From contig CM035232.1 in assembly GCA_020226215.1 (NCBI GenBank), positions 79,255,693 through 79,319,692 of the forward strand: a DNA stretch of 64,000 nt, given 5' to 3'. Shown here in pieces: positions 1 to 11,624 of the stretch. The position numbers and the translations under genes are program-made. The notes below the pieces were generated by a model. It was not told the DNA's origin. It saw only the letters and a list, made by a program, of their open reading frames with translations, and searched no databases. The first letter of the stretch is position 1; every line of letters starts with the position of its first letter. The DNA is from Sindora glabra. Taxonomy: Eukaryota > Streptophyta > Magnoliopsida > Fabales > Fabaceae.

Positions 1-253
1 ATTTCATAGAATGACTTTGAGAGAAACATTCGCCCTAAACATTTGAAAGTGAGAGTGAATTTTGTAGGAATCTATCATTTTAATCCATTATTTTTTAATG
101 AAGTTGCTATATTAGTTAGTTTCAAGTTTGTCAAGATTTTTGTTGATGATGTATTATGTTTGTTGGTGGCTTTAATAATTTCTTATGAATTTGTTATTTT
201 GAAATTTTTGCAAAGTCTTTTATTTTTAGTTTTGAATAAAATTTTATCCTACC
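1..253. other. AT-rich flank, no gene recognised
   Basis: This short stretch lies left of the first recognisable LTR start. A 71-codon open frame can be read through it (43-258), but its composition is that of random AT-rich DNA and it has no recognisable domain. I see nothing else. Confidence 0.5.
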
Positions 254-3200
254 TATAATATCCTAAATTAAAATTCAAAGTTTTATAAGTTTGATGCTTG
301 TGGATAATTAATTATTTATTTGGTTAATATTTGGTTTTAAATTTATTTTCTGTATTAAAGATTCTAGAATATTGAAAATGATATCTGTACAATATTCAAA
401 ATATATTTATTTTTTATATGACCAAAACTAATTGGAAGTTTGCTTGAATAATTCTTACAAGGAATGAAGTAATTTGTTGGCATTTAATAAATCAATTTGA
501 GGATTGTAAAAGTTTGAAATAGATTGATTTTATCACTTTTAAAATTTATCAAACCATTATAAATATTTATTTATTCATGCATATGTATTGGGAGAAAATT
601 TAAAATACTTGAGATGGGAATCTAAATAAAATTTGTTTCATAAAAATAAGTTTGATAAAATAAATTAATGGCTAAGATGTATTTGAGTTAAAATGAAGGG
701 TAGAAATTGTATGATGAAAATAAGCTTAAAAAGGTGAGGAGTATGGAGTCATTTCTCCTAGCTCATATCAACATTTCTTTCTCCTCCTTTTTATTTATTT
801 TTTTATATACATGGATTGCTTCCCTTTCCTTCCCTCACCTTTCCCCGATTTCCCTTCCTTTTTCTTTTCTTATTGTTCCTAGAACCTTTTTTTATAAAAA
901 AAATTAAAAAATAAATGATAAAGATAAAATAAAATCAACGTACCTCTTAACTCTCTTTACTCTTAGTTTCCAAGTTTCTTTCTCTCCTCACTATCCCACT
1001 GCATTTTTCTCTTAAAATCCTATTTTTTTTCTCTTTTATGTAGATGACAATAACTAATGCCACCTCTATGCTTGCTAATTTCATTATTAGCACTCACAGC
1101 CATTATTGCAAATGGCTTCTTGTTATATGTTCAATTGGATGGTACTGTGCATCAAGCTATGGATGATGAACCATGGTAGTAGAAGTTTTTCTTTTTAGTG
1201 CTTTTCTTTCCTCTTTCTTTGGTTCCAGTACCACTGAACACCACAACAAATGGCACTATCTCTCTCCCTGACCGCTATGATAATGGGCAACGTGATGAGG
1301 GCTATGAATTGGGGCAATGATCTAGCATCATAGAGCTATTGTTCCTTCCATTTTGCTAGCATTCTAATGAGTTTTTTCCATTAGCGAGCTTCTGGTAGAT
1401 ATTATAAAAGGAGGAAGAAGACAAAACGAGAATAAAATGAACCACTCTAAGCTCTTATAGTGAACATACCCTACCAGATGAGTATATACCTCACTATAGA
1501 TTGTATTTTAATTAAAGATGACTTAAATGTGTGAATTATATTCTTTTGTTAATGGTATAAAATTCATATTCATGTCTATATGTATTTATATATATTCAAT
1601 TTCATAGTGCAAGAGTAATTAGTTATTAAGTGAATGATAGTTGATCAAAGTGTGCAGTGAAAACATAGTGGCAATGTTTCTAATTTTCAATGAATTATGA
1701 TTGTGTTCAATGATATCTATATGATGTGGTTGTATGCTACTATATGTTTGGTATTGCCTAGTAATGAATTAGTGACTTTGCAATGAAAATTATATAAATA
1801 ATTATGTTATGAAAATTGAACTCTAATAAATATATTATCTATAAAACCTGCCAAGGATGGCATTGGAAATAGTGAATTGTGCTAGAACAATGACAATGGA
1901 AAATGGAAATTGTTTCAGAGTGATACTTTGAAAGATGAATGGGAAATACTTGGCAAGCAGCTGTAAAGTTTATAAGATGAATTTGAGAGTCAAATGGGAA
2001 ACTCTCCACGAATAGTTGAGAAAGTATAGAGATGGCCTTGAATTCAAAAGTGGCCACATATATATGTTACTATAACTAAATGTATAATATGATGTGATAT
2101 TAGAAATTGTTTATGCTTAGATATTGTTGTTAGTGTGATTGAAATGAATTGTTTGTATTTAAGTTTTAACAATTGTATGTGATTATGATGTCTAATATAG
2201 TGTACAATTGAATGGTTGAAAATACTATGATCTACAATATGAGATATAGAATTTAGTCACAAGTGCACACTCAAATTGAGACATGGTGTTATGTAATTGA
2301 GAGATCCAAGAAAATAGGTTGTTATCAGTATTTAGTTTAAAATATGTTTAGTATATAGCTGTTATATATATATATATATATTAGCTAATCTCCTATAAGG
2401 TAATGGTAGGTATATAGGTATATGCTCACTAAATTCTCATAACTCACTTTGTTTTATTTCTAATGTTTTTAGGTTGAGTTAAGTGACTTTGAGTCTTATT
2501 ACATTCATGAAGATTCAAGTCTACTTGGATTAAAGGATTAAACAATTGGGATTAGTATTGAAGTAGAGATCTATGATGTGTTGAATTATCGTATATGCAT
2601 AAATTTGAAACTATATTGTATTGTATGTATGTTTATCATTTTCTTATCTAGAAATCAAGTAAGTTTTATATATTTAGGACATATAGCCCTCCAGAAGTAT
2701 TCAAAAATAGGGAAGACTCTTCATTTTTCCATAAAAATTTTAAATTAAATTTTTAGTTCTCCTAGATTTATAGAAACTCCTATTAGATAGAAAGAGTAAA
2801 AAGTGTTAAGACTTGTGAAAATTGAGTATTGAGATCCACACTAGTCACGATTAGACTTAGGTCGTGACATTGTCCAAGGTTGTGTAAGGGCTAAGTGTAG
2901 GGGAGAATGCTTTCTTTGCAAAATTTCACACCAAACTTGAGAATGCTCTATGTATATATTAGCCAATCTCCTACAAGGTAATGGTAGGTATATGCTTACT
3001 AAGTTCTCATAACTCACTATTTTATTTCTAATATTTTCAAGTTGAGTTAAATGCCTTTGAGTCTTGTTACATCCGTGAAGATTCAAGACTACCTCGATTA
3101 AAGGATTAAACAATTTGGATTAGTATTGAAGTAAAGATCTATGATGTGTTAAATTATTGTATATACATGAATTTGAAATTATATTGTATTGTATGTATGT

Positions 3201-3439
3201 TTATCATTGTCATATCTAGAAATCAAGTAAGTTTTATATATTTAGGACATATAGCCCTCGGGAAGTATTTAAAAATAGGGGAGACTCTATCCATTTTTTC
3301 ATAAAAATTTTAAATTAAATTTTGAGTTCTCCTAGATTTATAGAAACTTCTGTTAGATAGAAAGAGTGAAAAGTATTGAGACTTGTGAAGATTGAGTATT
3401 AAGATCCACGCTAGTCACGATTAGAGTTGGGTCGTGACA
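254..3439 (+). mobile_element. A-family LTR, copy A1 (degraded, plus orientation)
   Basis: The left end TATAATATCC matches the TGTAATATCC start of the other LTRs here, with TG decayed to TA. The right end GGTCGTGACA is the shared LTR 3' terminus. In order it holds an AT-rich 5' part, a pyrimidine-rich tract (about 760-1020), a less AT-rich block (about 1040-1440) and a 3' part ending in the motif CACTAGTCACGATTAG before the terminus. The same order recurs in A2 (47139 on) and, on the minus strand, in A4 (26771-30355). The 3' end is tandemly duplicated, so GGTCGTGACA occurs at 2860-2869 and again at 3430-3439. No gag or pol coding is visible. I found no convincing 5-bp target duplication, so the outer limits are approximate. 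Confidence 0.6.
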
Positions 3440-3520
3440 TTGTCCAAGGTTGTGTAAGGAATAAGTGTAGGGGAGAATGCTTTCTTTGTAAAATTTCACA
3501 CCAAACTTGAGAATGCTCTA
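2380..3520 (+). repeat. 578-bp tandem duplication across an LTR 3' end
   Basis: Two units (2380-2950 and 2958-3520) repeat with a period of about 578 bases and high identity by eye. Each begins at TTAGC(T/C)AATCTCCTA, runs through the LTR terminus GGTCGTGACA, then about 80 bases of the same downstream flank ending GAATGCTCTA. Because each unit holds both LTR tail and flank, the duplication happened after insertion. The two short open frames on the minus strand here are by-products of the repeat. Confidence 0.85.
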
Positions 3521-3744
3521 TAACGTTTAAGAGAGAAAGAGTGAAAGCTTACTTTACCATTTTTCTATTTTCATTCTCTTAAATTGTTTTTTGATTCTCA
3601 TTCTTGGTTCTTCAAGGAAAGCTTTCATAAATCTTTTCAAGTCAAGGTTGGAAAATGAAACTTGAGTGTGTTAATCAAGAGAAAAAGTTTCAAGAAAAGT
3701 GAGTGAAGCCCTACCTTTCTTCCTTTAACTTTTATCTAAGAAAG

Positions 3745-3800
<56 letters not shown>
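3745..3800. repeat. (TA)n microsatellite
   Basis: An uninterrupted TA dinucleotide run of about 56 bases inside C1. It creates a spurious Ile-Tyr open frame on the minus strand. Confidence 0.95.
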
Positions 3801-3804
<4 letters not shown>

Positions 3805-5034
3805 ATAAAATGCTCTTGCATGATAGTGAGTTGAAAAAGTTAATTTTATGGTGAAACTTGATTCTTTTGAAAATTAGTTTTGAATCTTGAAAAGTGTTTT
3901 TCAAGAACAATCTATGGTGATGTTTTAGAAACCAAGAGGTATGGATTTTGAAAAAGAATGTTTTGATTTCTTATTATGGAAAAGAAAAGTGTTTTGGAAA
4001 AGAACTTGATAAAATCCATGATTTTGGAACCTTTCCAAGTTAGAAATTTTATGATAAAAACAATATAAGATTTTTAAAAAATGATGACTTGAAAGTTACT
4101 TGAAAAGGAAAAAAATGTTTTGAAAAGGATTTGAGATCATTTTTGAAAAAGAAAGCAAAAAAGGTTTGAAGATATTATTGAAAATGACCTTTCAAAGGAT
4201 AACACTATCTTGAGTCTAATATGGTTAACTACTATATTCATGTGTTTATGCAAAAATAGAATAATATGGAATTGGGAGATTAATTTGAGCTCATAGGGTT
4301 CTTAAAGAAATTATAAGGCATCATGTAATTTTATAGTGAAATCTTGCTTGGGTAATTTATATAGCTAAATTTGGAAGAAATAAATGTTAGAAAAATAACA
4401 ATATGAGCCACAATGTTATGTTAGGAAACCATAACCATATTTTTAAAATTTGGCAAAGAAACATGTTTCTACAAATAAGAATTTTACATGAAATTAATAA
4501 GTATTTAATATAACAAGTTTGTGATGATTCAAGTAAAGAAAGTGAGAATGATATCCATGATTTGTTATGCTAGAAAAACCATAAGCTTCCTTTGATTTTT
4601 GTTGAAAGATTTTGATTTATAATAACATGAAATTTATATAGATCAAATGAATATATAATAGAGTTAAATGTGAAATAATTAGATAGTAAGGATGGATGAT
4701 ACATCCTATGATTTTGATTTTAAATCATGAGCTACATGCTCACTATTTTTATAGGAAAAAGTGTTTTAGGATATGTAAAGAGTTCTTGATAACTCATAAT
4801 ATTATAGTTTGATTATATGAATGATAAATGGGTCACTTGAAATGTGAAACATTATCCATAAGATTGAATAAACCCTATTAAGTTGCGATTATGAACATGT
4901 ATATGAATACGAACTATTTAAATGATGTCTATTGCATGAAAAGTATTTTGAATTTACCATAATATGAAAACCTATGATAATAAAGCTAATAAAAAAGCAT
5001 ATGAAGGTTGTATGAGTCTATCTTCATTAATAAA

Positions 5035-5150
5035 AGTGTTGAAAGACTACAAGTCTATATTCGCTAAAAAGGAAATAGTGTTAGAAGCCTAAAAGGTTGT
5101 CTTCACTATAATAACTTGTATGAAATAGTGTTAAAAGTCTAAGAGGTTGT
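5035..5150 (+). repeat. LTR minisatellite, about 55-60 base units
   Basis: Two to three imperfect units share the core AAATAGTGTTAGAAGCCTAA followed by GGTTGTCTTCACTA. The same core occurs three times at 33940-34080 and, reverse-complemented, at 17590-17830 and 35660-35840. It is thus a conserved internal array of several LTR groups in the window. Confidence 0.7.
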
Positions 5151-5410
5151 GTTGTGGAGAGTGAAAGGAGTCAGCATGATGCTTTGTATACTTATGTCAA
5201 GGAATGATGTGTGGTGAGTAGTAAAGAGGGATAAGGATGGGATGAGTAGGATAAGGTTGATTGGGAGTCACAAAAAGGTAACCCTACATACCTCCTGCCT
5301 TTATTTTATTATGTTTGTACAAATGCAACTTGCTTATATGCTTATGAATACAAAAAAATTATTGTTAAAATGTTTTTGTAAGAATAAAAATGTTTCTAAT
5401 ATTTATTTAT

Positions 5411-5431
5411 CTATGTGTGTGTGTGTGTGTG
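5411..5431. repeat. (TG)n microsatellite
   Basis: A run of about nine GT/TG dinucleotides at the position in C1 where the homologous W module has a TA run (34350-34368). Confidence 0.9.
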
Positions 5432-7090
5432 ATTTTTTGGCTAAAAATTATTAGAAAAAGGGTTAGGTAGTCATTCATCGAGTAATTTATTGCTTATACT
5501 CTACTTATGGACTTTTTTCTTTCCAAATGTATAGTCACATGATGGAACCTATTTCTTCAACTAGTTATTGGTGGATGATAATAATGACTAAGTTTAGGCT
5601 TACAAAATAGAATTCGATTTCTTAAATTACGACTATATATATGATCTTAATTTCCACAAAGTATGTAATAAATTTACCTTTTAGCATATTTTTGAACAAT
5701 TGTAAATTTTATGTATTAAAGATGATGCATATTTAGTTGTTGGGCTAAGTATAATATTAGCTTATGAATTATTTTATTGGTGGTGCTATAGCACCAAAAA
5801 AAAAAATACCAAATGCAATATAATAATTTATATATGGCAAATAGCAAACCTATTGAGCAACTATTGTAGGGTTATTTAAAATGAAAAACAAAGGAAATTA
5901 GTTGTATAAAAATCTTCAGGGTTCAATTCAGAACATTACATTAGGTGATTTAACATTTTCCTTATTTTATATATGTATATATGCTTATGTATGGTTACAT
6001 GGTTTGCATAATTCCTTACTTTTACCTTTCTTAAAGAACATTTATGGATTTTGTGGCATATTACAATGCATATTAGATAATTAAAAAATATATATTATAA
6101 AGCAAATATGGAATATTTGCTACACTACCCCATAATTTTTCTCTAAAATATTGGGGATTTAATAAATTTTGTATAAGAGTTTTCCTTAAATTATTATTTC
6201 ATATTAAAGGAAAAATAATGTTTAATGGCTAAAGATATTTTATAAAAACATATATATGGTCATGCTTTTAATTATTAAATTTTTTTACAAAAATATTTAT
6301 ATGGTTGTGGACTATTAATGGAAAGAAAGTTTTTTGATTTTATTCATGAAAAGAAAGAGAAAAGAGAAGCTTTTAAAATTTAAGATGTTTTATTAAGAAG
6401 TATTTGATAACTTATTGCCATTCTTATTTTAAAAAGAAGGATGTTCAATTTCTTATTTTAAGGAAAGTATGTTATCTCTAAAGCATAACTTTTGTAAAAG
6501 AATGGGATCATCTTTTTTTTTTTATAAGTTTTTCTTAATTTAGTTCTATTTTATTATGTTTATTTCATGGTTTGAATTTCTGATAAAAGAAAGAAACTTA
6601 ATTTCTTTGAAAGAATAAGATAAGTTCTTAATTTGATTTTTAAATCAAGTATTTGTTTGGTTTTCTTGAAGCATTCCAAAGTAGAAAATTTTATATATGT
6701 CTCAAGGATTTTTAGAAGTGAGATGATATCTTCTCTTTCAAAGAAAGGAAATAAATCATTTTATGTGCATCCATTTTATGCCAACATAAGGCATTATTTT
6801 AATAAAAATAATTTTTGCATTTCGAGTTATTTTCTATAAGAAGAAATTATCTAGATCTTATTTATTAGGATTTTTATAGATGTTGTTTTTTTGATAGAGT
6901 TTATGTATATATATATAAAAGAAAAAAAATTAATGAAAGTTTAACTATATGTATTTTCTACACCATGGTTATAAAAGTTATTTTAAAAAAAATAAGATTT
7001 TAAAATGGTTTGGTTGAAAAAATTTGTAAAGATGTCCAATTAATATCTTTACGCTAGTCACAATGAATTAAAAATTGGATTATGGTAGAG

Positions 7091-9093
7091 TTGGTGTTAA
7101 AGTATGGTTGGGATAAGTTGTGGAAAGAAGGGTTCTACTAAATGGAGAATGGAATTGCAAAAAACTAACAATCAATTATTTTTTAAATAGGAACATCATG
7201 AGAATAGTTATATTTTATTTTGAAGAGAAAGTTTGTTTGTTAATTTAAATTGTTTTATATGAATATGGCTAAAAGAAAAAGGCAGACTAAAGTACATCCT
7301 GTAGTATCTAAACATAAAGGATATGCAAATCCACTTGATAGAGATAAAAATAAGAATAAAGAAGATTAACAAGAAAATCTAAAAACATTAGCTTGGTTTA
7401 CCAATAAGTCATAGGTTGCCAAAAATGCATTTTGAAATTGAATTTAATTCTTACTCACAAAGAGTGAAAATCCCCAAGTTATTGGTCTAAAAGTCCAGAA
7501 GTAATTTAGCCTTTCTAATTATAATAAGTTCATAGTAGTTCCATATTAACAAGGATTTCACCTTTAAACACTATAGTACAAATGTATAAATAAGTAAGAA
7601 ACATATAGTTATAAAACTTACAAATCTAGAGTAGAATTTATCTACTCCTAACATAGATCTATACCTCTTATAATTGCATAGAATTTAAGAATCAGGATTT
7701 TTCTTTATAGAGTCTTAGGTTTAATGCAAACTGCATTTTATAAGCTTTAATTCACATCTAATTGGTTCTATCATTACATGTCACTTAATTCCCTTTCTCT
7801 ATTTAAATTTTATTACCCATCACCCTTAATATACTCGATTATTCATTTTTCAAGTGTAAATAAACTAATTCTTAGAATGATCAATTTATCTTTATCCAAT
7901 AGACCTCTAGTTATCTTGTTAATTTTACTTCAAATAAAATGGTTAAATTACATCTATTTCAACTATCCAAGCTTCATACAGTTGACTAATTCCTACAAGT
8001 CACTTCTTACTCTATTACACTTCTCTAATTCTCAAGTATCTCCACACCATATAAGTATAACATCTAATGATACGCATCACTTGTTAGATAAACAAGTAAG
8101 TCTTAGTAATGATATTTAACTGATTACCTCGAACTTAAAATTCTATAATACAAATACTCACACCTTATACTTATAAATATACAAAGCCATATATAGTTCA
8201 TCATTTCAATCATAAAATAGAAGTTTAAAGCTTTAGGTTTAATGCATCATAAATAATCAAAGTTTGCCCTATTTACTAAGAGAATGCCAACTAACTCAAA
8301 AAAGAACAAGAAAAAACTTCTATCGCGAAAATGTTTAAATGAGGGTTTTCCTTAGGATAATAAGCCTTTTCAGGCTAGTTGCTTAGTTTAATTGAAAAAA
8401 GACCTTTCTTAGGTTAGATATATAGTAGAGGTTAAGTAATTCAGTTCAAAATGCCCTTAGCAAGTAGTAACAAAGCTTGTCAAGATCATTGGCTTATTGA
8501 AGCAAACCAAAGATTAGAAACTAAGAAGATAAAGAATAAAGCAATTGTGCTAGCTCAATAGCTACTCAACTCATAAAGTCTTAATCAAAAGAGAACTTAA
8601 TCACAAACAAGGGCCATGAGTGATTTGTTCTTATGATAAAATATGAATTCTATGTAGCACGGCTTCAAATCATATTAGTATCATATCACCTTAATTCTCT
8701 TTTATAGTATGTTCCTATATGTGTCTGTTTGTAAAACTATAACACATTCATTAATCCAAACAAGTCTTAAAATCTAAAACCTCAAGGTTCCTAACATAGC
8801 AAACCATTTTTAATATATTCTCCTCTTATACTAGTATAATCACCTTTACTAACTCTTTTGATCTCCATTTCCCATATTTATTATTATTTAACTTTTTGTG
8901 AATAAATACCAACAACACCCTTAAGATTATTAAATCTTATAGTGGTGTTTGGAAACAAGGCCATAATTGACTATAGGTATCGAGGGAGCATCTCTAGCAT
9001 CGACTATTTAGTTGATCATGTGAACCCAGGATATGACTCTAGTCAAGTATAGTTGACTATATAGTCACCTATGTTCTACCTAGAGGCTAATCC
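7091..9093. other. Non-coding repeat-like DNA, unassigned
   Basis: No LTR ends, transposase or gene were recognised between C1 and the Y1 insertion. A 113-codon open frame at 7778-8119 is low-complexity AT-rich translation with no motif. A 36-codon frame beginning ATGAATATGGCT (7259-7369) encodes a basic start (MAKRKRQTKVHP), but nothing identifies it as a gene. The stretch next to Y1 (8940-9093) contains the phrase TAGTTGACTATATAGTCACC, and similar phrases occur in the minus-strand LTRs to the right, so this is probably old LTR-element sequence. Confidence 0.4.
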
Positions 9094-9596
9094 TGTAAAC
9101 TCCCTCACTCATTAACACCTTAATCTTCATTAAATAGGTAATTAATGCATACTAATTTGCCTTCTACTTTAGACTAGCTCACATTACCTCAAATTTCTGT
9201 ATTTCATACAATATAGGCAAGGGTCATGTAATTACATAAAATGTTCAACTTACAAAGCGTACATCCATCACATATTACATCACCAACTATATAAACATTT
9301 TTAATACAATTTCAAAACATCATTCTCCTCTATCATGAGAGCCTTTGGAAGCATCACCTGAAATGGTTAATAACAAGACAAAAATATAAGAAACAAAGTT
9401 TCCCAGTAGCTAGCTATTACTATAAATATATCAAGCCATTCCAGATCCTTAAGCAAATGGAACATACATTTCAAAACAATTAATCATTTGTTATCTCATT
9501 CAATACCATTATAAGAAATATGCACTGCACGCAGTAATCATCAAGCCCATTCAAGGACTTATTTAAATATCTAGATAGCCATCACAGATAATCGTA

Positions 9597-9774
9597 CCTA
9601 GGCCTATATACAGCATTTCACTGCCTTCCCGGGGTACTCGGGCCAAAGGCCTAACACAGCATTTCACTATCTTCCTGAGATATTGGGCTATAGGCACCAC
9701 ACACAACAATTGCATTATCATCCCGGGGAACTCGAGCCATAGGCCTAACACAGTATTTTACTGTCTTCCCGGAA
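9597..9774. repeat. GC-rich minisatellite in Y1 (4 units)
   Basis: Four imperfect units of about 45-60 bases, each of the form ACAGCATTTCACT..CTTCCCGG followed by a GGCCATAGGCC-like block. The third unit diverges to ATTGCATTATCATCCCGG, and the same unit is the divergent one in Y2. The array therefore predates the split of the two copies. Confidence 0.8.
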
Positions 9775-10200
9775 CGCGCACACAGCAATTTCATACACAT
9801 TCCATACAATAGCATAAAATACATAAAATCATGTAAATAGAAAATAGAGCTTAAGGATAAAGCTAGCTACCTTTTAAAAGCTTCCAATAGTGATGTTTCT
9901 TTTGCCCTCACTTAAAAACTTCTTTACAATCCTTTCCAACTTGTCACTCCTTAGTCTACATAAATACACATCATAGTTCTTATTAGAACATCATCATTTT
10001 CCTTAAACCCCATGTATTCTTCACTTCCTCCACATTGATAAATGCACAAATGCACTTAAGTTCTATGTGTTCCATCATTTTAGATGCTCTATATTCTATT
10101 TTCAAGCTTTGAAATGACACATATATGCATTAGAAAAGGATCCGGAGGCAAAACCGTGCAAAACATGAAGAATCAAAACCAAATTGTTCACTTGACAAAG

Positions 10201-10437
10201 AACACGGGGTATTGGAACCCCGTGTTTAGGGCCGTGTTTCTTTTTGGATTACTTCGAGGCTTCACTGGATTGTTCAGAGAAGAACACGGGGGTAAACACG
10301 GGCCGTGTTATACCCCGTGTATCTTACTGCCCTTCAGTTCTGATGTAAACACGGGGAGTGTCACACCCCATGTAACCTACCGATCATCCTTCGTTGAAGA
10401 ACACGGGGTACAACACGGGACGTGTTATACCCCGTGT
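10201..10437. repeat. Array of ACACGGG/CCCGTGT palindromes in Y1
   Basis: Three good hairpins and a weaker one lie in a row. AACACGGGGT/ACCCCGTGTT (10201-10226) has a perfect 10-base stem and a 6-base loop. At 10284-10320 and 10401-10437 an outer ACACGGGG..CCCCGTGT stem encloses an inner AACACGG..CGTGTT palindrome. A decayed copy sits near 10350-10375. The block is strikingly GC-rich against the surrounding DNA. Confidence 0.85.
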
Positions 10438-11624
10438 ACCTTACCAATCTTCCAAAAACACAATTTAAAAGGCTAAATCTCTTTCCTTCCTTCTTTTCCA
10501 CATTCATGGTTTTAGCTTCTCAAAAGGGAAAGTTTCATACACATTTTCATAATTCCAAATTTCATCTTAATTTCATCAATTTAGCCAAATTCCAAACAAA
10601 ACATGCCAAAACCACACATGCACCATTATGCCTCTAAAACCCTAGTGTGTACATCATGGTTTCTTGTTATTTTTACACCAAACCAAAGCCATAGATCAAC
10701 ATAACAACATCCAAAACACCATTAGACATGTTCAAATCATCCAAAACTCTATGGTCAACCACCTTTGACCACACCAACATCAAAATTTCAAGAAACTAAC
10801 AAGAATACATTAAAGAACTTTTAGAGGAGAACATTTTTACCTCTTGCTGCAACTTGAGAATCCTTATTTAGAGCTCACCAATCTTGATCAAACTTGAGCT
10901 TTCTTCAATCTAAACAAACCAATAGATAGAGCTTAATGAGATGAGCAACTTTCCCTTCTACCACTAAACCTAATTCTCACTATATTTAGGTGAAAAAGTC
11001 AAAAGAAGTCTTCTCTCTCTCCTTTCTCTCTCTTGCACGTTTTTGGTGCTCTCATGGAGGTGTTTTGCAGCTTAGAGAAGAAAGGAGAAGGAAGAAGAGC
11101 TTTCATGAAGCTTCAAGGGTATATTGGTCCTTTTTGACATTTTCAAGGGTATTTTAGTCCTTTTTACTAATTAATAAGGCTATTCTTGCCATTTTCTTCT
11201 AATAATAACACTTGTCATGTGTCTAATGGTCTCACTAAAAGAAAATCACATATCACATCCTAAATTCTTGGTTATTCATATTGGATCCCAATTTCTTGGT
11301 TATTTTCCACTTTAACCACACCGATTTTGCACTTTTGCAATTTAGTCCATAGGGTTTCTGTCTGTTTAAAATTCCTTACACTGTCAGACTTAGACAACTT
11401 CCCTTTTTAGGGTTTTCTAATCTCCTCTGATCATCTATACTGTTTAGGAAAATTAATTCTTTTCCTACTATCCTTTTCCTTCAAAATTTCGTTTACCTTT
11501 ACACTTAATTCCTTTCAACTTAAGATTCACCCACCAAGCTAATTCAAACGTGCTCTTCATTTCTATAGCCTCAGAATTTAGAAATTCAAATAGTAGAATT
11601 AAAAATTCAGGACATTACAAATCC

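Larger units (their letters stand above)
3440..7090 (+). mobile_element. LTR-like unit C1 (degraded, plus orientation)
   Basis: After the A1 terminus the sequence reads as the body of another LTR: a leader rich in gagagaaagagtg (about 3530), the (TA) tract, a 55-60 base minisatellite (about 5035-5150), a module ending near 5600 that is also found at 33880-34440, 45360-45620 and 46790-47100, and finally ACGCTAGTCACAATGAATT (7051-7069), a decayed version of the shared pre-terminal motif. The end near 7085 has lost the clean GGTCGTGACA. No coding capacity is seen; open frames of 60-70 codons at 5242, 5902 and 6633 have no domain. The left edge is uncertain because A1 and the duplication abut it. 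Confidence 0.45.
9094..11619 (-). mobile_element. Solo LTR Y1 with perfect 5-bp target duplication
   Basis: The element begins TGTAAACTCCC and ends GGACATTACA, giving the TG..CA ends of an LTR. It is flanked on both sides by AATCC (9089-9093 and 11620-11624). The minus strand is taken as sense because the polypyrimidine/leader layout follows that of the other minus-strand LTRs. From the LTR 3' side it holds a four-unit minisatellite containing CTTCCCGG (9597-9774), an array of ACACGGG/CCCGTGT palindromes (10201-10437) and a purine/pyrimidine-rich leader (10990-11100). The copy Y2 (18635-21068) aligns along its whole length. There is no coding sequence; the 130-codon frame at 10084-10476 is a reading of the palindromes. 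A solo LTR formed by LTR-LTR recombination is the simplest explanation. Confidence 0.85.

Noticed and set aside
249..3444. Target duplication for A1
   Set aside because: The bases before 254 (CTACC) and after either terminus (TTGTC) do not match, so the insertion boundaries remain unproven.
10084..10476. 130-codon open frame
   Set aside because: It reads through the ACACGGG/CCCGTGT palindromes of Y1, which are GC-rich and so poor in stop codons. The twin Y2 does not keep the same frame.
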